A stretch of DNA of 64,000 nucleotides from Plectosphaerella cucumerina (lineage: Eukaryota; Ascomycota; Sordariomycetes; Glomerellales; Plectosphaerellaceae): the NCBI GenBank assembly GCA_020746995.1, contig JAGPXD010000005.1:1116001-1180000 (forward strand), written 5' to 3'. The notes below the pieces were generated by a model. That model saw only the letters and a program-made list of their open reading frames with translations, had not been told where the DNA came from and did no database searches. Both the position numbers and the translations under genes were made by a program. The number at the start of each line of letters is the position of its first letter. Position 1 is the first letter of the stretch. Shown here piece after piece: positions 55,517-64,000 of the stretch.

Positions 55517-56838
55517 CTAAGCCTCGGTGTTCGAACCGTTCCGCCCATGACCCGAAGAGCCGCTGCGAATCTCCAGGCTCTTCTCGTCACCCTTCCTGCG
55601 AGCCCCCTTGAGAATGACCTTGCTCTCTTCCCACCGCTCGAAGCGACTGTACGCCAGCGGCGCATCGTCAATGCTGTACTCATTGGAGAAAACGAACCCA
55701 GGCCTCGCTCGTCCAGTCTTGATGAGCTCCATGACCTGAGGCACGGCTTCCTTCAGATCGACCATACCACAGTGGATCCTCAACTCTTTCGACCATGCCT
55801 CGGCGATGGGGAACTTAATCTCGGAAGAAAGACCAAGCTTCTCGGCCGCTTCGGTCACTTGGCCACCTAGGCCAGCCATGTAGACGCCCGCAATGCCAAT
55901 GCCGCCCTGGTGGCGGGTGATTTTCACAGCCTCGCGCAGGACGTAGTCTTGCCGCGGCTCGAGGTTCTCATCGAGACAAACCTCTCCAACGCAGTCGACG
56001 GTTCTCTTGACGCCAGCCGGGCGGAGAGCAAGGATCTGGTCAGAGGCCTTACCACCGAGGGTGAAGTTGATCGCCATGGCACCGATTTGGGTGGCCTTGG
56101 CGAGACGGGAGGTGACGTGGTCGACGACATAGACGATGGAGGCGCCGCGCATGATGGCACTGTACGCACACATGAGACCGACAGCCCCTGCGCCGAAGAT
56201 GGCAACACTATCGCCGGGCTCGAACCCAGAACGTGTCAGGAGAGACCAGCCAGTGGGGAAGACATCGGCGACGGGGAGCCACTCCCTGTCGTCGAGGTTC
56301 GAGTTGCTGGGGATCTTGGCCAAGGAAGAGTCGGCCCAGGGCACACGAGCGTACTCCGCTGGTCTTCTATTAGCGTTCTGCAACGTGAATGATGAGGGAA
56401 TGAGCACGAGATACCTTGAAGGCCATGGTCAAGAAGGCCCGTTGTCTCGCCATGGCCGTAAATGCGCATGTGATCCAGCTCGAAAAGGGTCATGGTAGGC
56501 TTGGGGAGGAGGTGACCATCCTCGGTGAATGCAACGACGATGACGCGATCTCCTGGCTTGAAGAAGTCGACAGCATCGCCGACTTCTTCGACGATGCCGA
56601 CGGCCTCGTGGCCGATGCCGAAGGGCACGCCGGCGTCGCCCTGGATTCCGTGGTAGATGTGCAAGTCGCTTCCGCAGATGGCTGAGGATGTGATTCTGAC
56701 GATGGCGTCTTCAGGTTGCTCGATGGTAGGGCGAGGGACGATGTTGACTGACACATCGCCGACATTGCCCTCGTACTGGACGGCGCGCATGAAGGCGGCG
56801 GGCTTGGAGGGCTTGGGAGGGGGCGTACGGGGACTCAT
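55517..56838 (-). CDS. Zinc-type medium-chain dehydrogenase (formaldehyde-dehydrogenase-like)
   Basis: Exons 56838..56415 and 56358..55517 (intron 56 nt, donor GTATCT) encode 421 residues. The catalytic zinc site of the MDR alcohol dehydrogenase family is present: CGSDLHIYHG and GHEAVGIVEEVG. The cofactor fold has GAGAVGLMCAYSA and then VVDHVTSRLAKA, where the Asp points to NAD. The segment normally carrying four structural-zinc Cys reads FTEDGHLLPKPTMTLFELDH and has none, so the structural zinc is absent. The arrangement resembles glutathione-independent formaldehyde dehydrogenase-like fungal proteins; the true substrate (aldehyde or alcohol) is not deducible. It lies between the two seven-helix paralogues but in opposite orientation. 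Confidence 0.88.
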
Positions 56839-56940
56839 GTTGATATAAATGAGGGAAAGAATCGATGTCTGAATGGAAATAGGATGAGAAGTAGTGAAGA
56901 TTGATATGCCAGAAAGTTTCCATCTGGTTGGTATCGTCCT

Positions 56941-56948
56941 CTTTTATA
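56941..56948 (-). promoter_or_regulatory. TATA box of the dehydrogenase gene
   Basis: TATAAAAG on the minus strand lies about 103 nt upstream of the ATG at 56838. Confidence 0.55.
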
Positions 56949-57503
56949 CATCGAGTGAGTCCCAGTCTCCAGCTGTCCACTGGCATGTGAGGAGGCTGAG
57001 GCCTTCCAATTCTCACATCATCTCGGCGACAAGAATCCATAGTGACGGTTTACTTGTCCATTGGCTACAGCCCGAGAACTGAATGAACGACATGGGTGCT
57101 GAGTGACCCGGCTGTCAGCGTCGTACGGAGCCTTAGAGTTAAGGCCAGCCAACTGAAGGTCTTTCCCCTGGGCGGGTGTCGTCTGCGGGTCAGTGGACAT
57201 CTCGTAGGGCTGACATGACCCCTGAAGGTGAGATGCCAAGGAGCAGAATGACGCGCGGATTCCTGCGAAAAGACCGAAGCTCCATAAAATTGCAGTAATA
57301 CTATCGTAAGCCTGAATCTCATTGCCGTTTACAGTAGTCTCCACCACGTGTCTTCGAGAACAAAGCCCTGCCAGTGCTGCTGAGCAGGTCCACGACTGCG
57401 GCGTTCTCGACGCCCCGGATAGAGGAGACCCTTGAGCCGTGCCCCGCTCGCCGTGGTGAGAACACTTCTGTCAGGGGCATTCCCACACAGTGGTAATACT
57501 CTC

Positions 57504-57910
57504 AGTCCTCTTCTTCTTTCTTGCTGGCGGCTTTGTCGAATGCCTCCTTCATCTTTCCGCGCTTGCGGATATCCGGCTCAGTGGAATTGTCGCTAATGTC
57601 CGGCAGTTAGCTTAAAGGTCTGGTTCATAAGTGCTGAAAACTCGGGCACAAACAGGTCAGCCGGATTGCCGTCCGCACCATCATCACTGTTCTCGTCAGC
57701 TGAGAGATCTCAGATGTGTCTCTGACTCCAAGTCGTCGTATCACCAACTTTTGTTGTTCATCATGCTTTATAGCGCGGTCGAAACTCTCTTTCTTCTCGT
57801 CGGTGCGGTTGTCGCCGTGGCCGTCGGTCCTGTCAGGGCCGGGTATTAGTTGTGGACGAAAGGTCTGCTGGCGGTGGTGATCTCCTTACATGATGATTGT
57901 TGTTCGAGCG
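57504..57910 (-). pseudogene. Relic ORF X2 (related to X1)
   Basis: The minus strand shows ARTTIIM, a TAA, then RPQLIPGPDRTDGHGDN and RAIKHDEQQKLVIRRLG, which align with X1. Further on, a coding-like end ISDNSTEPDIRKRGKMKEAF...SKKEED occurs in another frame and closes near 57510; GT/AG sites that could connect them exist but are not convincing. It is probably a decayed duplicate. Confidence 0.3.
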
Positions 57911-58146
57911 GTATGGAAAGATAGATAAAAAAGCTGAGGCGTGGAGCTATTCTGAACTGTATGTAGCCGGTTGGCCAGTCTGAAAAGAATCTGGGTTGTA
58001 AGGGGCGGGTTGCGGGGATTTTATATACCTGCCGCCCGCTTCACCAGACATCAGGCTCCGCCGTCACCTGCTCAGCAGCAGCATCTCTGAAGCCCTCCTC
58101 CAGGCGCTCCCTTGGATCTCTTGCTTCTCTATCGTGCGTAAAATTT

Positions 58147-58198
58147 GCATCGCCCCATTCCTCCTCTTGGCTGCATCGCCCCATTCCTCCTCTTGGCT
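58147..58198. repeat. Perfect 26-bp tandem duplication
   Basis: The 26-bp unit beginning gcatcgccccattcctcc occurs twice head to tail without differences, in the upstream region of seven-helix gene B. Confidence 0.85.
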
Positions 58199-58718
58199 GC
58201 AGCCCCACTACTGCATCTTGGCCGCATATAGGCGCAGCCTGATGGTCGCGAGGCTCTCGGAGGACACCACACTGGACTTCAGCTTGGTCACTCGACCAAT
58301 GAGAAGACTGCACGAGACCAAGGGGGTTACATTAATGGGCCGCGCAATGCCCCTTTCTGAACCCCAGCTGAACCAAAAGAAGGTCGCGGCCAGTTCAACC
58401 GTTGGGGGTCGAAGGCCGAAGCCGACTTGTACCCCTGCAAACCATGGCCCGGCTGCATCCTTAAGCCCACCACAGCCTTACACAGCCCCAATGGGCCTGA
58501 GATCCCTCCAAGCTCCTAAATCAGCCCCTCTAATAGTGTGCAGCCTTGGTTACAGGACTGATACAAAAACCTTTAAATTGTTGCTAGGTAGGCTCACGAT
58601 GTGTAGTGGTCAATCAAGCATTCGTCACCCTCGATCCTCTCTTCTTCAGCACCGCTGTGCGCACTTCCTTCGCTTTCATTCCTGATAAGCACATCCTCAG
58701 CAAGCACATCTGACAGTC

Positions 58719-60017
58719 ATGGATCCGATTGAATGCGCCAGTCGCACGACCATCGACTGCCCATCGGCAGGGAAGCTGATGGCAAGCATCATGGAACTAT
58801 CTGCTATCAACGTCCCGTACAGACAAGTCTTCAACTTCTACAACAGAAGCTCCTGCCTGGAACCCGATTACGACGTCAGTCACGTCGTAGGGCTCTATGA
58901 TGCCTGGGCAAACACAGCAGAGGGAGACCAAGTCGGCACGCTCTACGACGTAATCACGGAGGACTCTGGCTGCTTCTTTGATTACTGCAAGAATCTCAAT
59001 TTCACCGGTAACGCCGACTTCGCTGGCGTAGGTGTAAGTTCATCATCCACACACGACTATATGTTCCTTTGTTTAGGTATGTTGGCTTACCACAGAAAAC
59101 AGGTCGTGGTCGCTTTTTGCGTCCAGATATCCATCGCCACATGCTTTGCCATCCTCTACCTCTATCTGTTTTTCAAACGCTCGGATGACGAGTGGCGTCC
59201 TTTCCGAGCCACGTTCCACACATTCTTCATGTCTTCCGTCTTCTTCAACGCCGCTATCGGAATCGCCGCCACGTCCACCATCATTATGGAGAACAAGTCG
59301 CAGTACACTGCCCTTTTTGCTCCCCTGGGCTTTTTGCTCTCACTTGCGAGCACGCAAACGATGTGGGCTTTGTACAGACTCCTGATCAACCCTCCCAAAC
59401 AGTCAGACGACTCTACAAGCATGAAGACGATTCTCAAGTCGCTCGCCGAGGAGAAAGTCTTCTCCGAGTCACGTCTCCTAAAGCTTTGCCTTGCTCTACT
59501 CTGGATCACACTGTTGGCGATCTGCGGGTTCATCATCAAAGTGGAGTGGGGAACAAACTTTGAGCTGTTCTGTTTCGACAATTTGAGGGGGCAAGCGCTT
59601 GCCACCAACTTGCTGTACACGCCTTTGGGACTGGTCTCGCTTGGCCTGATTTGTGCAGTACTGAAGAAGATTTTTCCCGAAGGCGAAAGGTTCCAGTGTT
59701 GGATGTGGCTCGGGCCGATCACAGCCTTCTTCGGCCTCATCATCATGTGGCTCGCCTTCGTCTCCCTGTGGTACCTGCGAACAGAACTGCGATCTATCGG
59801 CGTAAAGGGATACCAAGACAATCACTGGGGTTTTGGTCAGATCGCCGCCGTCGCCGCCCTGTTGCCAACCCTGGTTGATATCATCCGCGATAGCCACAAG
59901 CTGTTGGTGGGGGAGGAACAACAGAAGGACGGCGGAGAGGGGAAGAAAGAAGAAGTCCGGACACCAGTTCAGAGCGAAGCCCAAGGGCAGGTTGGGGCCG
60001 CTGATTGTCGGGTGTAG
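58719..60017 (+). CDS. Seven-helix membrane protein of unknown family, copy B
   Basis: Exons 58719..59033 and 59103..60017 give 409 residues. It shares with copy A the start MDPI, the N-terminal Cys pattern (ECASRTTIDCPSAGKLMAS, SSCLEPDYD, SGCFFDYCKNL), NADFAG at the splice, RATFHTFFMSSVFFN, PLGFLLSLASTQTMWALYR, EWGTNFELFCFDNLRG and YQDNHWGFGQIAAVAALLP. Seven hydrophobic segments and a longer charged tail (Glu/Lys-rich) are visible. The intron at the same site is 69 nt, a multiple of three and stop-free, so it can be read through; the splice is supported by copy A, whose equivalent intron contains a stop. Likely a plasma-membrane protein with an extracellular, disulfide-capable N-terminus (inferred). 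Confidence 0.82.
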   Translation: MDPIECASRTTIDCPSAGKLMASIMELSAINVPYRQVFNFYNRSSCLEPDYDVSHVVGLYDAWANTAEGDQVGTLYDVITEDSGCFFDYCKNLNFTGNADFAGVGVSSSSTHDYMFLCLGMLAYHRKQVVVAFCVQISIATCFAILYLYLFFKRSDDEWRPFRATFHTFFMSSVFFNAAIGIAATSTIIMENKSQYTALFAPLGFLLSLASTQTMWALYRLLINPPKQSDDSTSMKTILKSLAEEKVFSESRLLKLCLALLWITLLAICGFIIKVEWGTNFELFCFDNLRGQALATNLLYTPLGLVSLGLICAVLKKIFPEGERFQCWMWLGPITAFFGLIIMWLAFVSLWYLRTELRSIGVKGYQDNHWGFGQIAAVAALLPTLVDIIRDSHKLLVGEEQQKDGGEGKKEEVRTPVQSEAQGQVGAADCRV

Positions 60018-60613
60018 GGAGGTGCACCAGACTACTCAATTTGTTCAATTTCGCGATTTGAATCTTCGTGTGTCAGCAGCGCCAAGGATCGGTCACCACA
60101 GGAGTCATTCTCCAGGAGCATCCATATTTGATGTAGAATAGATCTCATAGTTCGTGTATTACATCTGAATTTGACAGCTGACGCAGTTCAGTCGGCATCT
60201 TGAAGATACGGGCGTGTCTGTCTCGATGGACTCATGCTGTGCAACGTCAGCTGTCACGAGGGTGTTCGCTTCAGTCAAGAATAGAAAAGAGGGAGGTCGG
60301 ATTGATAATGAGCTGAAGTGGTGATCAGGTGTATCTAATCTCGGCTGCTGGGGATCAGGCGATGTTTTGACATATCCATGATCTGGTTTAGAGGGTGTAA
60401 GACATTGAAGTTGAGAGGATGACCGTTGTACGCCCCAACGGTCGTCTGGTAGGATTACGTAATTTGGTGGGGTTGGTGGAGGAGGGGTCGAGTGTGGACG
60501 CATTGCCGCGTGAAGCTCCCTTTTCACCAGACCACCCGCTTTATTTCTCTTCCATAGCTCCTCCATACATCTATCTCTCTGCCAGCTTCCTTCTTTCGTA
60601 GGCCTTCTCCAGG
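60018..60613. other. Intergenic region
   Basis: 3' flank of gene B and promoter of the decapping enzyme gene, with a CT-rich leader at about 60538-60610. No gene is seen. Confidence 0.45.
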
Positions 60614-61699
60614 ATGGGCGACACAAAAGCCAACGCCGAGGCCTTGGTCCCCCAGTTCAAGCTGGACCGGCTCCTGAACCAAGGTCCGTTGCCCTCTCCG
60701 TTGGGCCCTCTGGCAGCCACCGTCGACTAACACCCCCAAGACCAGGCCGGCCGCCGCACTTCCCTCCTCGGGTCGATCGACGACAAGCCCGCCCTCCTCG
60801 TCCTCGAGCGCGCCCCCTTTCCCGACTCAGATGCCTACCTCTCCGCAGCACCCTCCTCCCTCGCCGCCCTCAAGAACCTCGGCGCAAACGACATCTACCA
60901 CTGGTACATGGGCCGCAGCGGCGCCGTGTCCGTCCCCGAAGACTCGTCCGCCGACTCCGACTCCTCCTTCTTCCCCGACCTCAAAATCAACCTCATCTAC
61001 CCATGCACCGAGACGCACATCAAGAAATACAGCAAACAGGGCGTGCGGCTCGTGACCGAGACCCCCGCCATCTACCGCGACCACGTGCGGCCATACATGG
61101 AGCGCAAGCGCGCAGAGGGCCGCCTCAACTGGGTCTTCAACATCATCGAGGGACGCAAGGAGGTCGAGGACGTCATCTTCCGCACCGAGCTTGGCAGCGA
61201 GGGCGACGAGGGCTTCCTCCTCCTGCCGGACCTCAACTGGGACCGCGCCACCATCGACGCGCTGCACCTACTCGCGCTCGTCGAGCGCCGCGACATCTGG
61301 AGCCTGCGCGACCTACGCCGGCGGCACATCCCTTGGCTCGAGCACATGCGCGACAAGCTCGTTGCGGCCACGACACAAAAGTACCCTTCCCTCGAGGCCG
61401 ACCAGCTCAAGCTCTACGTCCACTACCAGCCGACATACTACCACTTCCACATCCACATTGTGCATGTTCAGCTTGAGGCGGGCGCGACGCAGGCCACGGG
61501 TAAGGCGGTCGGGCTGGAGAGCATCATCGAGACGCTGCGCGCCATGGGGGGCGACGACGACGAGGCGGGCATGCACACGCTGGCATTGAGCTACACACTG
61601 GGCGAGCAAAGCGAGTTATGGACGGAGATCTTCGGGCCTCTCAAGGCGGGCGTCGCGCCTACTGCTGCTTCTGCCGGTACCGCTTCTCAATCGCAATGA
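60614..61699 (+). CDS. DCS1: Scavenger mRNA decapping enzyme (DcpS, HIT family)
   Basis: Exons 60614..60683 and 60741..61699 encode 342 residues. The domain-swapped N-terminal part (QFKLDRLLNQD, KPALLVLERAPFP, DIYHWYMG, INLIYPCTETHIKKYSKQ, LVTETPAIYRDHVRPYME) is followed by the C-terminal HIT domain with HYQPTYYHFHIHIVHV, whose histidine triad carries the nucleophilic His. The enzyme hydrolyses the m7GpppN cap left after 3'-to-5' mRNA decay. Family-typical size and motif order. Its last 41 coding bases overlap, on the opposite strand, the end of the GILT-like gene. Confidence 0.93.
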
Positions 61700-62576
61700 C
61701 GAGGTCGTTGACCCCGGGGCCATGGGGGCACTCGGTCCACTCGCCGCCATCTCTGATGCAGTAAACCTCCTCGTCGACACGGACCGTGCAGCTGAGCGTG
61801 ACTCCGGCCTGGCAAGATGTTGTCAGCGCGTGAAAGAACCAATGCCAGGGCGGCGACTGGCAGGGGGTGTTGTGGCTTACGTCGGCAGTCCGCTGAACGC
61901 TGTCGCGCAGCAAGGAGATGCCGTAAGCGCCGTCTTCTTTGGCGGCACACTCGTTGAGTGCCTTGATGTCGATGGCGTGCTCGAGAGCGCAGTCCTCTAT
62001 CAGCGATTGCTCAGGGATATCCCTGTACTTCCGGGTGATGCACATTGTGAAGCCGAGGTTGATCTTGGGGTCGGGATAGAGTTTCGCGGCGCACAGCTCG
62101 ATGATGTTGCCCATGCCTGGAGGGAAAGACGGTTAGCGCAAGTATGCCGCAGGGGAAGGGGATTGTTAATACACTCGGACGGGCCGTGTCTGCAGTCGAC
62201 GCCGTCATTTGCCGTCGGGGTGCCGACGAAGGAGAGGGTCCAGTTGACCTTGTCCTGCACGCGCATCATGACGGGGAGGATCATGTCGCGAAGGCAGTCC
62301 TGCGAGGGGCTGTCAGTCTTGCCGCCACGGACCATGCGCTGTCGGTACGTTGCTTACCCTTGCATCAGGGCATTTGCTCATGATGTGCGCCTCGAGGGGG
62401 ACCAGCTTGTTGACCTGGGCGGCGGGTTCTGTGAAGTGGTGGTTGATAATGACGCGGGGCTGGCCGGCCGTCTGCCACATGGTGAAGCCCAGGAACCCGA
62501 GGAAGAGGAGGAGCAGGACGGGCCTGCCCCGTCGGCTGTGCCGCGAGGGTATGAATGTCGGTCGCTTCTCGTCCAT
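61659..62576 (-). CDS. GILT-like thiol reductase, type II membrane protein
   Basis: Exons 62576..62358, 62299..62173, 62116..61881 and 61808..61659 encode 243 residues. A short basic N-terminus and one hydrophobic helix at about 19-34 (RPVLLLLFLGFLGFTMW) indicate a signal anchor. The family signature C-x-H-G-x2-E-C-x2-N-x4-C is complete (CRHGPSECMGNIIELC, rebuilt across an intron). The redox site is unusual: in place of CXXC it reads SKCPDARDC, with Cys residues five apart, split by the first intron. GILT proteins reduce disulfides in acidic compartments or act outside the cell; the fungal role is unknown. The gene converges on the decapping enzyme gene with a coding overlap of 41 bp. Confidence 0.88.
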
Positions 62577-63751
62577 GGTCGCTGGGTGATCCGTAGACGA
62601 CGTGGATGTTGTATGTGGCAAAGTGTTTGGGGTGACTGCCTGGGGTTTCGACGTGATTGCGAGGATCCACCCAACTTTTAGGGACCAAGCTCAAGGACTT
62701 TGTTAGTGTAGCATGCGCCGCCGCCTCAGGGGCAAGCCGTTTTGATGATGGTGTTGGCTGTATGATGTTCAAAAGCCTTCTGGTGCGAATACTTTGCGAG
62801 GACAGCTTTCGAGCTACAGGAATACAGCACCTTGTGAGTCAACCAAGACCAGGCTCAAGGACAAGCAATATGCCAACATCGATGGTCGGACTGTTCTCTG
62901 GGAGACAGGCCTCAGTACATCAGACAGCTGAATGATACCATAGCGGGGTACTCACATTGGCAGTACTGGCGCGGCATGTTATGGAGTACCGGACTAGCTG
63001 GTGACATAACCGCCAGGCGGGGTCGCAGCTTCCCGATCGGCGGGCTCAATGCCACATCTCGGGCGGCAGCGCAAGGAAACCACGACGGACTGGACCTGGC
63101 TGGACCTGCTCTGACCTGGCCGGACCCGAATCAACCAATGCTAGGCCCTTCTCAGACAAAGGCAACGACGGAAGGTGCAGAAGTCGCAACCTCTGGATGC
63201 CCCTGCCCGAGTCAGATCCTACGTTCCATCGACTCGTCCTGACCACCTCACCTCACAGTCACAGCTGCATTGCATCGTGCTGCAGGCTTCGACCACCCGT
63301 CCGCATTCATCACCAGTGACACTCCCGTGCACATTCCAGAGTCCGGGGTCCCGAGTCTCACCTCACTCACACTCACTCATCTCTGTCCGTCTATTTGCCT
63401 GTCTCTCCCTCTCCCCTCCATCTCCCTGCCAAAAAAGCTCGTTTGTGTAACAAGCGACCGCTGGCAAATACGACCGACCAAACCGACGGAACCCACACAC
63501 AACGCACAAGCGGGCCACTCCACGTCCAGCGTCCAGCATCCTGGCGTTTGCCCCTCCTGGAATCAACGCTCGCTATGCCCTCATCGGGCGTCCTGCCCTT
63601 ATAAGCATCGATGGTCATCGCCTCCCCTGCGCGACATGTCAGAAAGCAGATCGATCCACACACATCCCTTCGACGACATTCGACATTGTAAGGCCGTCAT
63701 CCCGTAGACTCAGCTGCCTGCGCAAACTCCACCTCTCTCGCACACCCCGCC
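62577..63751. promoter_or_regulatory. Divergent promoter region of GILT-like and hexokinase-family genes
   Basis: Lies between the two divergent start codons. About 63250-63460 is CT/CA-rich, like a fungal promoter and leader on the plus strand. No gene is seen. Confidence 0.45.
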
Positions 63752-64000
63752 ATGGAACCTGACGCGAGGCTGCAGGATTTCCTGCAGCCCCTGCGTATCG
63801 ACTCGGATGTCGTGCATCGCCTCTCCGAGGGGCTTCTGGCCACCTTCCGCCAGCTCGCCGCAGAGGACAAGCAACAGTTCCTTCCCACGCCCATCTCAGA
63901 GTCTATTCTCAGGCCAGTCAGCAAGACTGGCCATGGCAGGTGAGTGATATCTTGTGGGTAAGGACTTGATGCAGCAGGCTGACCAGAATGTACAACCTTA
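63752..64000 (+). CDS. Hexokinase-family protein, N-terminal exon only
   Basis: Exon 1 is 63752..63939 (62 codons plus two bases), beginning MEPDARLQDFLQPLRI and ending FLPTPISESILRPVSKTGHG, followed by a GTGAGT donor. The wording before the expected nucleotide-binding glycine motif matches the N-terminus of fungal glucokinase/hexokinase-like proteins, including divergent regulatory members. The window ends within or just after the first intron: a CAG at 63984-63986 lies too close to the branch-like GCTGAC to be a safe acceptor. Catalytic status cannot be judged. Confidence 0.6.

Larger units (their letters stand above)
56839..58718. other. Divergent intergenic region between dehydrogenase and seven-helix gene B
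   Basis: Contains the dehydrogenase promoter on the left, relic X2 and a short tandem duplication in the middle, and the promoter of gene B on the right. No intact gene is supported. Confidence 0.4.

Noticed and set aside
1..64000. CRISPR arrays, operons, ribosome-binding sites, replication or attachment sites
   Set aside because: The window is fungal nuclear DNA with spliced genes; the tandem repeats seen are minisatellites, not spaced repeats.

Overview
The window looks like nuclear DNA of a filamentous ascomycete, most likely a plant-associated Sordariomycete. Genes are monocistronic and lie on both strands. They carry short introns (about 45-80 nt) with GT...AG ends and CTAAC/CTGAC-like branch sites. 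The families present are typically fungal: Dal5-type MFS permeases, a Zn2Cys6 regulator, a GH43 glycosidase, a CE4 deacetylase and a kelch/TM surface protein. No species can be named from sequence alone, and every exon model here is from reading by eye.

Layout. 1-5 kb: a Dal5-type permease (cut by the window edge) diverges from an M20-fold amidohydrolase, followed by an M28 glutamate-carboxypeptidase-like gene; this looks like a small uptake-and-hydrolysis group. 5-7.5 kb: repeat-rich and decayed, with a MITE-like element and a broken gene. 8-17 kb: kelch/TM protein, small SRPBCC protein, secreted GH43, and a second Dal5-type permease. 17-21.7 kb: gene-free. 21.7-29.3 kb: TatD/Scn1-like hydrolase, dynamin-like GTPase, 3CxxC zinc protein and two paralogous C2H2 proteins. 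29.4-35.7 kb: two decayed genes flanking an intact CE4 deacetylase. 37-43.9 kb: Zn2Cys6 factor, a single-pass membrane protein and an FMN-binding PNPOx-like protein. 43.9-50.3 kb: long gene-free stretch. 50.3-51.5 kb: conserved hypothetical. 52.1-52.5 kb: a second MITE with a 17-bp minisatellite. 53.7-60 kb: two paralogous seven-helix membrane proteins around a zinc-type dehydrogenase, with two related relic ORFs. 60.6-64 kb: scavenger decapping enzyme and a GILT-like reductase whose coding ends overlap, then the start of a hexokinase-family gene.

Most notable points. (1) Two otherwise intact neighbouring genes, the dynamin-like GTPase and the second C2H2 gene, each carry exactly one in-frame stop codon, and each stop lies in the loop of a small predicted RNA hairpin. 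This fits either recent decay or stop-codon correction by the A-to-I mRNA editing known in Sordariomycete sexual tissue. (2) The duplicated seven-helix proteins with a Cys-containing N-terminal region look like an undescribed receptor- or channel-like family. (3) Several introns are multiples of three without stops, so retention would give longer in-frame proteins; in the CE4 enzyme retention would split the metal-binding motif.
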